Positions 9,897 to 18,857 of a DNA stretch of 64,000 nucleotides are shown piece after piece; the stretch's first letter is position 1, and each line of letters begins with the position of its first letter. Under the pieces are notes generated by a model. The model worked only from the letters and a program-made list of their open reading frames with translations, did no database searches and had not been told where the DNA came from. The stretch spans positions 744,001 through 808,000 of the forward strand of contig NZ_LR594036.1 of the NCBI RefSeq assembly GCF_901542335.1. The letters run 5' to 3'. The stretch is from Streptococcus porcinus (GTDB lineage: Bacteria; Bacillota; Bacilli; Lactobacillales; Streptococcaceae). The position numbers and the translations under genes were made by a program.

Positions 9897-11132
9897 ATGA
9901 AAAAAATTGCGGTAGCGGGTACTGGATATGTTGGGCTTTCGATGGCGGTCCTTTTGGCTCAACATCATCAGGTAACAGCGGTTGATATTATTCCTGAAAA
10001 GGTGGAGATGATTAATCAAAAACAATCTCCTATTCAAGATAAGGAAATTGAGGAGTTTTTGGCGACAAAAAACTTGCATTTAAAAGTAACTCTAGACGCT
10101 CATGAGGCTTATGTAGATGCGGAATTTGTTATTATTGCTGCGCCAACAAATTATGATAGCAAGCGTGATTTCTTTGATACTAGTGCTGTAGAATCAGTTA
10201 TTGAAGCTGTTTTGGCTGTTAATAAAGATGCCGTTATGGTTATCAAATCGACGATTCCAGTTGGTTATACAGAAAGTGTTAGAGAAAAATATCATATAAC
10301 AAATATCATTTTTAGTCCCGAGTTCTTAAGAGAGTCTCGCGCCTTATATGACAACTTATATCCAAGTCGGATTATAGTTGGAACAGATAAAGGTGATTCT
10401 GACCTGACAGATAAGGCAATTGCTTTTGCTAACTTGTTGCAGGAGGGGGCTATTAAAGAAGACATTGACACTTTAATTATGGGATTTACGGAAGCAGAAG
10501 CTGTTAAGTTATTTTCAAATACCTACCTTGCCTTACGTGTGTCCTATTTTAATGAGTTAGACACTTATGCTGAAAGTAAAGGGCTTGATACTAAATCTAT
10601 TATTGAGGGTGTTGGTCTTGACCCCCGTATCGGTAGTCATTACAATAATCCGTCGTTTGGTTACGGTGGTTACTGCCTGCCTAAAGATACCAAGCAACTT
10701 TTAGCTAACTATAAAGATGTTCCACAAAATATGATGACGGCTATTGTTGAAAGTAATCGTACTCGTAAAGATTATATTGCTGACAGAGTGCTTGAGATGG
10801 CTGGTGCTTACCAAGGATCAAGCGATTACAACCCTGAAAAAGAAAAAGATATTACGATTGGGGTTTACCGCCTCACCATGAAGAGTAATAGTGATAATTT
10901 CAGGCAATCTTCGATTCAAGGTATTATGAAACGAATCAAAGCCAAAGGTGCTAAAGTTATTATTTTTGAACCAAGTTTAGATCAATCTGTTACATTTTTC
11001 GGAAGTCAGATTATCAATAATTTAGATGAGTTTAAAAAAAAATCACAAGCTATTATTGCGAATCGTTATGATTCAAGCTTGGATGATGTTAAAGATAAGG
11101 TCTATACTCGTGACTTATTCCGCCGTGATTAA
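9897..11132 (+). CDS. ugd: UDP-glucose 6-dehydrogenase
   Basis: Oxidises UDP-glucose to UDP-glucuronate with two NAD+. The N-terminal Rossmann motif [17 protein letters not shown] is followed by [24 protein letters not shown], and the active site [12 protein letters not shown] with the nucleophile Cys at about residue 260. Length (411) is typical. The ATG begins one base after the stop of the epimerase gene, so the two uronic-acid enzymes should be made together. It is the last recognisable capsule gene; no strong terminator is seen directly after it. Confidence 0.95.
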   Translation: MKKIAVAGTGYVGLSMAVLLAQHHQVTAVDIIPEKVEMINQKQSPIQDKEIEEFLATKNLHLKVTLDAHEAYVDAEFVIIAAPTNYDSKRDFFDTSAVESVIEAVLAVNKDAVMVIKSTIPVGYTESVREKYHITNIIFSPEFLRESRALYDNLYPSRIIVGTDKGDSDLTDKAIAFANLLQEGAIKEDIDTLIMGFTEAEAVKLFSNTYLALRVSYFNELDTYAESKGLDTKSIIEGVGLDPRIGSHYNNPSFGYGGYCLPKDTKQLLANYKDVPQNMMTAIVESNRTRKDYIADRVLEMAGAYQGSSDYNPEKEKDITIGVYRLTMKSNSDNFRQSSIQGIMKRIKAKGAKVIIFEPSLDQSVTFFGSQIINNLDEFKKKSQAIIANRYDSSLDDVKDKVYTRDLFRRD

Positions 11133-11197
11133 AGGTTGCTTTTATCCCCTAATTATTATGCATTAGCATTGCCCTTTTAATTTTCTTGTGTTATATT

Positions 11198-11203
11198 TAT
11201 AAT
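11198..11203 (+). promoter_or_regulatory. Possible -10 element before hypothetical gene
   Basis: TATAAT stands about 40 bases ahead of the chosen start of the next gene, in the short gap after ugd. No well-spaced -35 hexamer is obvious, so this is only a candidate promoter. Confidence 0.3.
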
Positions 11204-11243
11204 ATAGTTTTTGAGCGAAGTGTATGGTAAAGGATGGTGTTGT

Positions 11244-11804
11244 ATGAGTGTAACTGAACAAGATGGTCACAAAGTTTTAATTCAAAAATTATTGGTCAGT
11301 ATTCACTATTTGACACTGTTTAAGGATGAGTTATTACTAGTCGAAAAAACGCCTTCTATTTTAGGAGAAAATTTTCCGCCTGCTTTAGTGCAGTCTGAAT
11401 TAGGAGATATCGTAGCCGCCATCAATGGATTAGATTTCCAGCAACGCTTAATAGAATCTACTTTTTGGTACGAAGAAAACGCCTTCAAATTAATGAATAA
11501 AACCCTTCAGATTGTTGATAAATGGGTAAAGGGTTTGGATGATTTGATTTCATTGTGTCAATCAAAAGAAGTTTTTCAAGCAATCTTGGGCGATAACCGG
11601 ATTCGGGTCTTTGGGGTTTTGATTGATGTTTTTTCTTCTTTGAAAATCATTTCGATGTCCTTAAAAGAAGTACCTGTACCGCCAGTTCTTTATGAGCAAA
11701 TCAAGATGGTCAATATTGAAGAAGAAGCTTTCCGTAAGCACTACCATAGTCCCAAACAGATGGCTCCTGAAACTCAATTTAGTCCGGAACACATACAAGG
11801 ATAA
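11244..11804 (+). CDS. Hypothetical protein
   Basis: Predicted soluble protein of 186 residues that I do not recognise. It appears mostly helical, with heptad-like leucines (LVSIHYLTLFKDELLLVE, LISLCQSKEVFQAIL), and has no signal peptide, membrane span or known catalytic motif. ATG at 11244 is chosen because AAAGGA stands about ten bases upstream; a TTG at 11211 would add a Cys-rich leader of doubtful reality. It lies alone between the capsule locus and IS861. Its terminator has been split by that element. Confidence 0.65.
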   Translation: MSVTEQDGHKVLIQKLLVSIHYLTLFKDELLLVEKTPSILGENFPPALVQSELGDIVAAINGLDFQQRLIESTFWYEENAFKLMNKTLQIVDKWVKGLDDLISLCQSKEVFQAILGDNRIRVFGVLIDVFSSLKIISMSLKEVPVPPVLYEQIKMVNIEEEAFRKHYHSPKQMAPETQFSPEHIQG

Positions 11805-11852
11805 AAATCAAGTCTTGCTTTGTACTGACCCCCAAAAGTTAGACATTATATT

Positions 11853-12686
11853 TTAAGCAAAGGATTTAGTTCTGTATTGTACGGGACTAAGTCCTTTTAG
11901 TTTTACTTTGATCCGTTTATTGTTGTAATAATCAATATATTTTTTAATAGCTTTTTCTAAATCTCCCAGAGATTTATAGTAGCTCTCATAGCCATAGAAC
12001 ATTTCTGACTTTAATATGCCAAAGAAGGATTCCATTATCCCATTGTCAGGGCTGTTTCCTTTACGTGACATAGATGGACGGATACCTTTAGAGTTTAAAA
12101 AGTGATGATAATAGTTGTGCTGATACTGCCAGCCTTGATCACTATGTAAAATAGTTCCGTTATAGTATTTATCTGGAAATGTCTTTTCTAGCATCGTTTT
12201 AATTTGGTTTAAGTTAGGAGAACGTGAAATGGTATAGTTTATTATCTCGCTATTATAACCATCAAGAACTGGTGATAAATAGAGTTTTCCCTCAGGTAAA
12301 GCAAATTCAGTCACATCGGTGTAACACTTCTCAAAAGGTTTAGAGGCTTCAAAATGGCGTTGAATAAGGTTATCTGCTTTCTTTCCAACCTCACCCTTAT
12401 AAGATGAATAGCGTCTTTTGCGACGTATTCTCGCTGCCAAACCTAGTTCTTTCATCAAGCGCTGAACTCTTTTGTGGTTGATGATAAAACCTCTGTTACG
12501 CAGTTCCAAAGTGATTCGACGATAGCCATAGTTACCTTTATGTTTCTGATAGACTTCTTGAATTTGGTTTTTAATGGACTTGTCTAAATCATCTTGTTCT
12601 AGTTGCTTAAGATGATAGTAATAGGTTGAACGAGCTAATTGAGCTGCTCTTAGAAGTAAACCTAATCTAAATCCTCCATCAACCAT
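11853..12686 (-). CDS. IS861 transposase OrfB (DDE integrase domain)
   Basis: 277 residues. The N-terminal HTH_21-like part ([31 protein letters not shown]) is followed by an rve integrase core with the three acidic residues in [15 protein letters not shown] and [14 protein letters not shown]. OrfB is in the -1 frame relative to orfA and overlaps it by 25 bases. The active transposase is expected to be an OrfAB fusion made by programmed -1 frameshifting, as known for IS3 elements. It differs from the other copy by at least one residue (LAARIRR here, LTARIRR there). Confidence 0.93.
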   Translation of the reverse strand: MVDGGFRLGLLLRAAQLARSTYYYHLKQLEQDDLDKSIKNQIQEVYQKHKGNYGYRRITLELRNRGFIINHKRVQRLMKELGLAARIRRKRRYSSYKGEVGKKADNLIQRHFEASKPFEKCYTDVTEFALPEGKLYLSPVLDGYNSEIINYTISRSPNLNQIKTMLEKTFPDKYYNGTILHSDQGWQYQHNYYHHFLNSKGIRPSMSRKGNSPDNGIMESFFGILKSEMFYGYESYYKSLGDLEKAIKKYIDYYNNKRIKVKLKGLSPVQYRTKSFA

Positions 12687-13198
12687 TTCTTTAATGATTT
12701 CTGTCGTTCTTTCTCGATAGCTTCGTCCCGTTCTTCTAACTCTTTTAACTTTTTTAGGAAGGCGTTCTCCGTTCTGAGATATTCGTTCTCTTCCTGAAGG
12801 CGCTCTAATTCAGTCATTTCTTCCCAAGTTTTCTTTGGTTTACGTCCCATTTTTGCTGGTCTCCCTTTTGTTGTCTCAACAATAGTATAACCATTTTTCT
12901 TGTATTGCGCTATCCAATTGGCAAGAGTTCCTGGATTTGGGAAGGCGTAATCTAGAGAAACTGACATTAAGGATTGCCCATCTTTCAAGACTTTATTAAT
13001 CATTTCTTGCTTCATTTCAGGTGAATAAGCTTGGTACTTTTGCTTCTTAACGATCTCAACTCCATAACGATCCATCAGTCGAATGGTATATTTTAAGTTG
13101 CAGCGGGTTACTCCAAATTGAATCTCTAATTGAGTCCAGGAAACACCTGACTTCTTTAAACGATAAATTTCTAATTTATCTTCATAACTTAATTTCAT
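12662..13198 (-). CDS. IS861 OrfA (DNA-binding subunit)
   Basis: 178 residues starting [14 protein letters not shown]. It contains two helix-turn-helix segments ([19 protein letters not shown] and [20 protein letters not shown]) and a C-terminal leucine-zipper-like coiled coil ([20 protein letters not shown]). This is the standard IS150-group arrangement for end recognition and multimerisation. The start is the ATG at 13198; an upstream ATT in frame is not a credible start. The frame is intact here but broken in the second copy. Confidence 0.92.
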   Translation of the reverse strand: MKLSYEDKLEIYRLKKSGVSWTQLEIQFGVTRCNLKYTIRLMDRYGVEIVKKQKYQAYSPEMKQEMINKVLKDGQSLMSVSLDYAFPNPGTLANWIAQYKKNGYTIVETTKGRPAKMGRKPKKTWEEMTELERLQEENEYLRTENAFLKKLKELEERDEAIEKERQKSLKKWLMEDLD

Positions 13199-13324
13199 AC
13201 AAAAACACCCCAAATGTTAGATTTTTTGTCCAACTTTTGGGGTGCAGTACACTTTTAGCAGGGCTTTTTGAGTAGACTACTTATACATTTCCCTATGTAT
13301 TTTGTTAGAAAGTTAACCATTTTT

Positions 13325-13353
13325 TTGACACTTCTTTTTAAATAAGATATAAT
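13325..13353 (+). promoter_or_regulatory. Promoter of pyrFE
   Basis: TTGACA and TATAAT separated by 17 bases: a perfect sigma-A consensus. Transcription would start near 13360, just ahead of the PyrR-type leader. Confidence 0.9.
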
Positions 13354-13374
13354 AACAAAAATAGCATACCTTTA

Positions 13375-13471
13375 ACAAGTCCAGAGAGGCTTCAAGGTTA
13401 AAATAGTAAAAGTAAGAGCGGTTTGCTCTCTATTTTCTGTAACCTTACTCTCTGAGAGTAAGGTTTTTTTG
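13375..13471 (+). promoter_or_regulatory. PyrR-type attenuator leader of pyrFE
   Basis: The leader contains AAGTCCAGAGAGGCTT (from 13377), a match to the PyrR-binding loop consensus ARUCCNGNGAGGYU, framed by TTTAAC and GTTAAA arms that form the anti-antiterminator. An intrinsic terminator follows at 13441-13470: an 11-pair stem AACCTTACTCT/AGAGTAAGGTT, a 3-base loop and a T tract. AAGGTT after the PyrR loop and AGTAAG further on can pair with the left arm of the terminator (AACCTTACT), giving a competing antiterminator. By analogy with Bacillus and lactic acid bacteria, UMP-bound PyrR should favour termination. Confidence 0.88.
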
Positions 13472-13488
13472 TGTAGAAAGGAAGTTAA

Positions 13489-14181
13489 ATGTTTGAAAAG
13501 CGTCCCATTATTGCGTTAGATTTTTCGGATTTTGAAGAAGTGAAGCTCTTTTTAAAGGTTTTCCCTGAGGAGGAAAAATTATATGTCAAAGTTGGAATGG
13601 AACTTTATTATGCTGTCGGTCCAGAAATAGTTTACTATATTAAATCTTTAGGGCACAGTGTTTTCCTTGATTTAAAATTACATGATATTCCTCATACGGT
13701 TAAAGCCACGATGCAAGTTCTGGCTAATATGAGAATTGATATGACTACTGTACACGCTGCTGGTGGAATTGAGATGCTGAAAGCTGCACGTGAGGGACTT
13801 GGTCAAGAAACTCGGTTAATAGCTGTCACCCAATTAACCTCAACTAATGAAGAAGAGATGCGTCAGAACCAGAATATTCAAACATCATTACTTGAGTCAG
13901 TTCTTCATTATGCTAAAGGAGCAGTCACATCTCAACTCGATGGTGTGGTTTGTTCAGCTCATGAAGTTAAGGCAATTAAAGAAGTGGCACCGGAGAGATT
14001 TATTTGTGTAACGCCAGGTATCCGACCGCAAGGAGCAGAGATTGGAGATCAAAAGCGTGTGGTGACACCTAAAGAAGCAAAAATAATGGGAAGTAACTAT
14101 ATTGTTGTAGGTAGGCCTATTACCCGAGCTCAAAACCCTTGGAAGGCCTATCAAGCTATCAAGAAGGAATGGAATGCCTAA
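13489..14181 (+). CDS. pyrF: Orotidine-5'-phosphate decarboxylase
   Basis: Last step of UMP synthesis, decarboxylating OMP. The 230-residue TIM-barrel protein has the catalytic segment [13 protein letters not shown] with Asp61, Lys63 and Asp66, the phosphate-binding region TPGIRPQG, and VVGRPITRA near the C-terminus. GAAAGGAAG stands before the ATG. It is followed at 32 bases by pyrE, so the pair forms a short operon under the attenuator described above. The operon now begins directly beside IS861. Confidence 0.97.
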   Translation: MFEKRPIIALDFSDFEEVKLFLKVFPEEEKLYVKVGMELYYAVGPEIVYYIKSLGHSVFLDLKLHDIPHTVKATMQVLANMRIDMTTVHAAGGIEMLKAAREGLGQETRLIAVTQLTSTNEEEMRQNQNIQTSLLESVLHYAKGAVTSQLDGVVCSAHEVKAIKEVAPERFICVTPGIRPQGAEIGDQKRVVTPKEAKIMGSNYIVVGRPITRAQNPWKAYQAIKKEWNA

Positions 14182-14213
14182 AAGCATTTTTGAAGAGAAT
14201 TGAGGAGAATAAG

Positions 14214-14846
14214 ATGACTTTAGCTAAACAAATTGCTACTGAATTATTAGAGATTAGAGCTGTTTCTTTAAAGCCTGAACAGCCTTTTACCTGGGCTTCA
14301 GGCATAAAATCCCCAATCTATACAGATAATCGGATTACTCTTTCGTATCCCAAAACACGAACCTTAATTGAAGATGGCATCGTAGAAATTATTAAAAGGC
14401 ACTATCCTGAGGTAGATATCATCGCAGGAACGGCGACAGCAGGTATTCCACACGGTGCTATAGTTGCTGATAAAATGAATCTGCCTTTTGCTTATATTCG
14501 TAGTAAGCCAAAAGACCATGGCGCAGGTAATCAGATTGAAGGATATATTGAAAAGGGACAAAAGATGGTTATCGTTGAAGATTTGATTTCAACTGGTGGT
14601 TCAGTTCTTGATGCTGCTGCCGCAGCTATTCGAGAAGGAGTAGAAGTACTTGGAGTCGTTGCAATCTTCACTTATGAATTGCCAAAGGCCAAAGCCAACT
14701 TTGATAAGGCAGGTATCAAGTGTCAGACTTTGTCTAACTACTCCCTCTTAATCCAAGTAGCCAAAGAAAATGGCTTTGTTAATGCTGAAGGCTTGGCTTT
14801 GCTAGAAAAATTCCAAGAAGACCAGGAAAATTGGCAAATGAAATAA
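14214..14846 (+). CDS. pyrE: Orotate phosphoribosyltransferase
   Basis: Converts orotate and PRPP to OMP, the substrate of PyrF. The 210-residue protein shows [16 protein letters not shown] (orotate site) and the PRPP motif [17 protein letters not shown]. The start at 14214 is set by GAGGAG seven bases upstream and matches family length; the frame stays open 25 codons further but without a ribosome-binding site. No terminator is evident before the next gene, whose own promoter-like TATAAT lies in the gap. Confidence 0.97.
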   Translation: MTLAKQIATELLEIRAVSLKPEQPFTWASGIKSPIYTDNRITLSYPKTRTLIEDGIVEIIKRHYPEVDIIAGTATAGIPHGAIVADKMNLPFAYIRSKPKDHGAGNQIEGYIEKGQKMVIVEDLISTGGSVLDAAAAAIREGVEVLGVVAIFTYELPKAKANFDKAGIKCQTLSNYSLLIQVAKENGFVNAEGLALLEKFQEDQENWQMK

Positions 14847-14884
14847 AGGATTTTGTTTTTGAATGTTCGTCACCTTTTTCATGA

Positions 14885-14890
14885 TATAAT
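14885..14890 (+). promoter_or_regulatory. Possible -10 element before GNAT gene
   Basis: TATAAT lies 29 bases before the start codon of the next gene. A candidate -35 (TTGAAT at 14859) is 20 bases away, longer than ideal. Confidence 0.4.
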
Positions 14891-14918
14891 GAGTAGAAAA
14901 GGAAGGAGAAGCTTTTGC

Positions 14919-15677
14919 ATGACTTATAAAACTCTTTTAACCGACTACAGTCAGGCTTACCGAGATACGGATCATTTTTATCATTTTAAAGATTCTGATT
15001 TGAAAACTCGCTATTATTCAAATTATCTTGATTACAAAATTTTACCCCGTTTAGAGCAGTTAAGTGCAGATTTAGCCTATCTGAGAGAAGAGCAAAAAGA
15101 TTACCCTCTAGACTACGCAATGGTCTTTTTTCCTGAAAACGCTGAACTTCCGGAAAACATAAAAGCCTACTTGAAAGCTGAACAGTTTGAGATTGAAAAG
15201 CACATTATTTTTAGCACCCCTATAAGTCGTTTAAAGCTTAGTCAAAAGGTAATTGATGGTATTACTATTGAGAGATTAAGTGAGCGGCTTTTCAGGGATT
15301 ACCTTGATTATAAATATCAACAGCGCTTAGTTTATGGCGAAAAATTTGCTAAAGAAATGCATGTCTGGGATCAAGTCCACCTTCCTGAAAAAGGGTCTGA
15401 AATTTTGATTGCACGAGATGATCAGGATATTATTGGAGATGTAACGGCTTGGCATTATGGTGACTATATTGAGATGGATGATTTTAGTGTTTTAGAAAAC
15501 TATCGTGGAAAGGGAATTGGCTCTGCTCTACAAAAAGAAGCTAGTAAGGGATTTCAATATGCTATCCTCATTTCTGAAGAAGAAAACCGTCAAATGTATG
15601 AACACCAGGGCTATGAGGAAGTAGCTCATTACTGGACGGGTACTCGCAAAGAGGAGAGTCATAAAAAGAAGGACTAG
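14919..15677 (+). CDS. GNAT-family N-acetyltransferase
   Basis: Protein of 252 residues. The C-terminal part has the acetyl-CoA-binding pattern SVLENYRGKGIGSALQKEA (R-x-x-G-x-G), preceded by strands with EILIARDDQDIIGDV. This supports a GNAT fold in roughly residues 115-245. The N-terminal 110 residues are polar, with no motif I recognise, and may be a second divergent GNAT-like half. ATG at 14919 has GGAAGGAGAAG upstream. The substrate is unknown. It follows pyrE but has its own likely promoter, so a pyrimidine role is not implied. Confidence 0.8.
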   Translation: MTYKTLLTDYSQAYRDTDHFYHFKDSDLKTRYYSNYLDYKILPRLEQLSADLAYLREEQKDYPLDYAMVFFPENAELPENIKAYLKAEQFEIEKHIIFSTPISRLKLSQKVIDGITIERLSERLFRDYLDYKYQQRLVYGEKFAKEMHVWDQVHLPEKGSEILIARDDQDIIGDVTAWHYGDYIEMDDFSVLENYRGKGIGSALQKEASKGFQYAILISEEENRQMYEHQGYEEVAHYWTGTRKEESHKKKD

Positions 15678-15799
15678 CTTATCTGTTACCTTAACTCGGA
15701 GTATTGTGTAACATAACACTATGAGAAGATAGGTTTAATGACCTTAAAAAGCGATTATTATTGAAATCCAAGCTCACTTTTTAAGAAGTTGTACTTATT

Positions 15800-15828
15800 T
15801 TGATTTAAAAGAAAAAGTGGTTTATACT
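15800..15828 (+). promoter_or_regulatory. Promoter of the amidase gene
   Basis: TTGATT and TATACT with 17-base spacing, about 30 bases before the amidase start codon. The rest of the 183-base gap after the GNAT gene shows no further structure I can interpret. Confidence 0.75.
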
Positions 15829-15860
15829 AAAGCGAGATCAATTTAGCCGGAGAGTACAGA

Positions 15861-17318
15861 ATGAAAACATTAAAAGATGCAAGTGAAATGGCCCATGCTG
15901 TCAGAACACGCCGAGTAACGCCACTAGAACTAGTAGAAGATACAATTGCCAAAGCCAACAAAGTTAATCCTGATTTAAATGCGATTGTGTCAACGCGGTA
16001 TGAAGAGGCGCGTGAAGAAGCTAGGAGTCGTGATTTTTCTAATTTGCCCTTTGCAGGTGTTCCTATTTTTATTAAAGATTTAGGGCAGAATTTGACTGGC
16101 TCTTTAGCTACTTCAGGGTCCGTCCTTTTTCAAAAGAACTATGCAACTGTGACTAGTCGTTATGTTCAGAAATTGCGAGACTTAGGTTTTATTATTTTAG
16201 GAAAAACCAATGTCCCAGAATTTGGTTTTAAAAATATTAGCGATAGTAAAGCGAATGGTACAGTCAATCTGCCCTTTGATCTTACGCGCAATGCGGGAGG
16301 ATCGTCCGGCGGAGCAGCTGCTTTGATGGCAGCAGGAGTAACGGTCATCTCAGCAGCTAGCGATGGAGGTGGCTCGATACGAATCCCTGCTTCTTTTAAT
16401 GGTCTGATTGGTTTAAAACCTAGTCGGGGGCGTATTTCGACGGGGCCTGAGTCCTACCGTAGTTGGCAAGGAGCATCAGTTCATTTTGCTTTAACCAAAT
16501 CAGTGAGAGATACAAAAAACTTACTGTTCCATCTGCAGGAGTGTCAACTTGAAGGGCCTTTTCCCTTACCTCTACTAAGCGAGGATGTACTTTCTAATGC
16601 AAAATCTGTTCCGCTAAAAATTGCTCTATTAAGTAATGAAGTAGACGGAAGCCCTTTTTCAGATGAAGTTAACAAGGCCTTAGGAGAGGTAGTGACCTTT
16701 TTAGAAAATAATGGTCATACGATAACTTCTATTAATCGTCTACCCTTTGATATGGAAGCCCTGATTGATTCTTATTACTTTATGAATGCAGCTGAGACAG
16801 CAGCCATGTTTGACGAGATTGAGCAAGCAATCAAACGCCCGCTTACAAAAGCTGATATGGAGACAATGACCTGGGCCATTTATCAAGCAGGCCAGAATTT
16901 AAAAGCTAAAGATTATTCTAAGGTTATTTCTGAGTGGGACTTCTATAGTGCTTGTATGGCTAACTTTCATAAGGAATATGACTTGTTAATAACACCAACA
17001 ACGCATGACATTGCTCCTAAGCATAGGCAACTTGACCCAACCCCTGACTTGATGGCAAAATTGGCTCAGGCTGAAGGCTATACGAGCAAAGAACAATTGC
17101 AGCTAGTTAAAGAGATGTTTCAAAAAGGTCTAGCACTCAATCCCTATACCCCACTTGCTAATTTAACGGGACAGCCAGCAATAACCTTACCTCTTTCCTT
17201 GGTTAAGGATAAATACCCATTAGGTATTCAATTTATAGCGGCAAAGGGTCGTGAAGACTTACTTTTACAAATAGCATCGCTCTTTGAAGAAGCTGGACAA
17301 TTTAAAATGAAAATCTAA
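15861..17318 (+). CDS. Amidase-signature family hydrolase
   Basis: 485-residue amidase-signature enzyme. The Ser-cisSer-Lys triad is visible: Lys in VPIFIKDLGQNLTG and the serines in AGGSSGGAAALMAAG with SDGGGSIRIPASFNG. It hydrolyses an amide, but the substrate cannot be deduced. It is unlikely to be the GatA subunit of the tRNA amidotransferase, since gatB and gatC are not adjacent and the C-terminal half resembles stand-alone amidases. It has its own promoter and terminator. The gene lies inside the 4.2-kb segment bounded by the two IS861 copies. Confidence 0.9.
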   Translation: MKTLKDASEMAHAVRTRRVTPLELVEDTIAKANKVNPDLNAIVSTRYEEAREEARSRDFSNLPFAGVPIFIKDLGQNLTGSLATSGSVLFQKNYATVTSRYVQKLRDLGFIILGKTNVPEFGFKNISDSKANGTVNLPFDLTRNAGGSSGGAAALMAAGVTVISAASDGGGSIRIPASFNGLIGLKPSRGRISTGPESYRSWQGASVHFALTKSVRDTKNLLFHLQECQLEGPFPLPLLSEDVLSNAKSVPLKIALLSNEVDGSPFSDEVNKALGEVVTFLENNGHTITSINRLPFDMEALIDSYYFMNAAETAAMFDEIEQAIKRPLTKADMETMTWAIYQAGQNLKAKDYSKVISEWDFYSACMANFHKEYDLLITPTTHDIAPKHRQLDPTPDLMAKLAQAEGYTSKEQLQLVKEMFQKGLALNPYTPLANLTGQPAITLPLSLVKDKYPLGIQFIAAKGREDLLLQIASLFEEAGQFKMKI

Positions 17319-17326
17319 TATATAAT

Positions 17327-17364
17327 ACAAAGAGAATCTATTATAGGTTAGGTTCTCTTTGTTT
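17327..17364 (+). terminator. Terminator after amidase
   Basis: Ten-pair stem ACAAAGAGAA/TTCTCTTTGT with a 16-base loop, followed by a short T-rich run. Confidence 0.7.
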
Positions 17365-17371
17365 GTAAGCA

Positions 17372-17399
17372 TTGCCATGACTGAAACAAAGGGTATAAT
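17372..17399 (+). promoter_or_regulatory. Promoter of the interrupted binding-protein gene
   Basis: TTGCCA and TATAAT with 16-base spacing, followed by AAAGGAG and the ATG at 17439. It now reads straight into IS861. Confidence 0.75.
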
Positions 17400-17513
17400 G
17401 GTATACTAAACTTATTAAAAAAAGGAGTGTTTTTTCTAATGAAAAAAATCTATACATATATGTACTGCACCCCAAAAGTTGGACAAAAAATCTAACATTT
17501 GGGGTGTTTTTGT

Positions 17514-18048
17514 ATGAAATTAAGTTATGAAGATAAATTAGAAATTTATCGTTTAAAGAAGTCAGGTGTTTCCTGGACTCAATTAGAGATTCAATTTGGA
17601 GTAACCCGCTGCAATAAAATATACCATTCGACTGATAGATCGTTATGGAGTCGAGATCGTTAAGAAGCAAAAGTACCAAGCTTATTCACCTGAAATGAAG
17701 CAAGAAATGATTAATAAAGTCTTGAAAGATGGGCAATCCTTAATGTCAGTTTCTCTAGATTACGCCTTCCCAAATCCAGGAACTCTTGCCAATTGGATAG
17801 CGCAATACAAGAAAAATGGTTATACTATTGTTGAGACAACAAAAGGGAGACCAGCAAAAATGGGACGTAAACCAAAGAAAACTTGGGAAGAAATGACTGA
17901 ATTAGAGCGCCTTCAGGAAGAGAACGAATATCTCAGAACGGAGAACGCCTTCCTAAAAAAGTTAAAAGAGTTAGAAGAACGGGACGAAGCTATCGAGAAA
18001 GAACGACAGAAATCATTAAAGAAATGGTTGATGGAGGATTTAGATTAG
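17514..18048 (+). pseudogene. IS861 orfA, frameshifted
   Basis: Starts as [14 protein letters not shown], like the intact copy. Relative to copy 1 it has lost two bases (CT in the codons for Asn-Leu) near codon 38, so the frame ends at TAA 17661 after 49 codons. The original frame resumes downstream and is open to 18048, including the second HTH and coiled coil. Without OrfA, this copy would need help from the other one to move. Confidence 0.9.
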
Positions 18049-18857
18049 GTTTACTTCTAAGAGCAGCTCAATTAGCTCGTTCAACCTATTACTATCATCT
18101 TAAGCAACTAGAACAAGATGATTTAGACAAGTCCATTAAAAACCAAATTCAAGAAGTCTATCAGAAACATAAAGGTAACTATGGCTATCGTCGAATCACT
18201 TTGGAACTGCGTAACAGAGGTTTTATCATCAACCACAAAAGAGTTCAGCGCTTGATGAAAGAACTAGGTTTAACAGCGAGAATACGTCGCAAAAGACGCT
18301 ATTCATCTTATAAGGGTGAGGTTGGAAAGAAAGCAGATAACCTTATTCAACGCCATTTTGAAGCCTCTAAACCTTTTGAGAAGTGTTACACCGATGTGAC
18401 TGAATTTGCTTTACCTGAGGGAAAACTCTATTTATCACCAGTTCTTGATGGTTATAATAGCGAGATAATAAACTATACCATTTCACGTTCTCCTAACTTA
18501 AACCAAATTAAAACGATGCTAGAAAAGACATTTCCAGATAAATACTATAACGGAACTATTTTACATAGTGATCAAGGCTGGCAGTATCAGCACAACTATT
18601 ATCATCACTTTTTAAACTCTAAAGGTATCCGTCCATCTATGTCACGTAAAGGAAACAGCCCTGACAATGGGATAATGGAATCCTTCTTTGGCATATTAAA
18701 GTCAGAAATGTTCTATGGCTATGAGAGCTACTATAAATCTCTGGGAGATTTAGAAAAAGCTATTAAAAAATATATTGATTATTACAACAATAAACGGATC
18801 AAAGTAAAACTAAAAGGACTTAGTCCCGTACAATACAGAACTAAATCCTTTGCTTAA
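18024..18857 (+). CDS. IS861 transposase OrfB, copy 2
   Basis: 277 residues with the complete DDE set ([24 protein letters not shown]). It differs from copy 1 by Thr for Ala in LTARIRR. It is expected to need frameshift fusion to OrfA, which is broken here, so the protein may be inert in cis. Confidence 0.9.
   Translation: MVDGGFRLGLLLRAAQLARSTYYYHLKQLEQDDLDKSIKNQIQEVYQKHKGNYGYRRITLELRNRGFIINHKRVQRLMKELGLTARIRRKRRYSSYKGEVGKKADNLIQRHFEASKPFEKCYTDVTEFALPEGKLYLSPVLDGYNSEIINYTISRSPNLNQIKTMLEKTFPDKYYNGTILHSDQGWQYQHNYYHHFLNSKGIRPSMSRKGNSPDNGIMESFFGILKSEMFYGYESYYKSLGDLEKAIKKYIDYYNNKRIKVKLKGLSPVQYRTKSFA

Larger units (their letters stand above)
11821..13251 (-). mobile_element. IS861-type insertion sequence (IS3 family, IS150 group), copy 1
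   Basis: 1431-base element bounded by imperfect inverted repeats. Read inwards the ends are TGTACTGACCCCCAAAAGTT and TGTACTGCACCCCAAAAGTT, each continuing with a similar GACA. It is flanked by a 3-base direct repeat CTT, the usual size for IS3 elements. It carries overlapping orfA and orfB on the minus strand, both open, so this copy looks functional. The second copy in the window is nearly identical and inverted. Confidence 0.92.
11810..13269 (+). terminator. Rho-independent terminator split by IS861
   Basis: Joining the bases left of the IS (AAGTCTTGCTT, ending at 11820) to those right of it (TTAGCAGGGCTTTTT, after 13254), and dropping one copy of the CTT duplication, restores a ten-pair stem with a TTT loop and a T tract. 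Two of the pairs are G-U. The element landed at the loop of the terminator that ended the preceding hypothetical gene. Confidence 0.6.

Noticed and set aside
17341-17679. 112-codon minus-strand frame over the promoter and left end of IS861 copy 2
   Set aside because: It spans the junction of host DNA and an insertion element and covers a good plus-strand promoter, so it cannot be an old gene.
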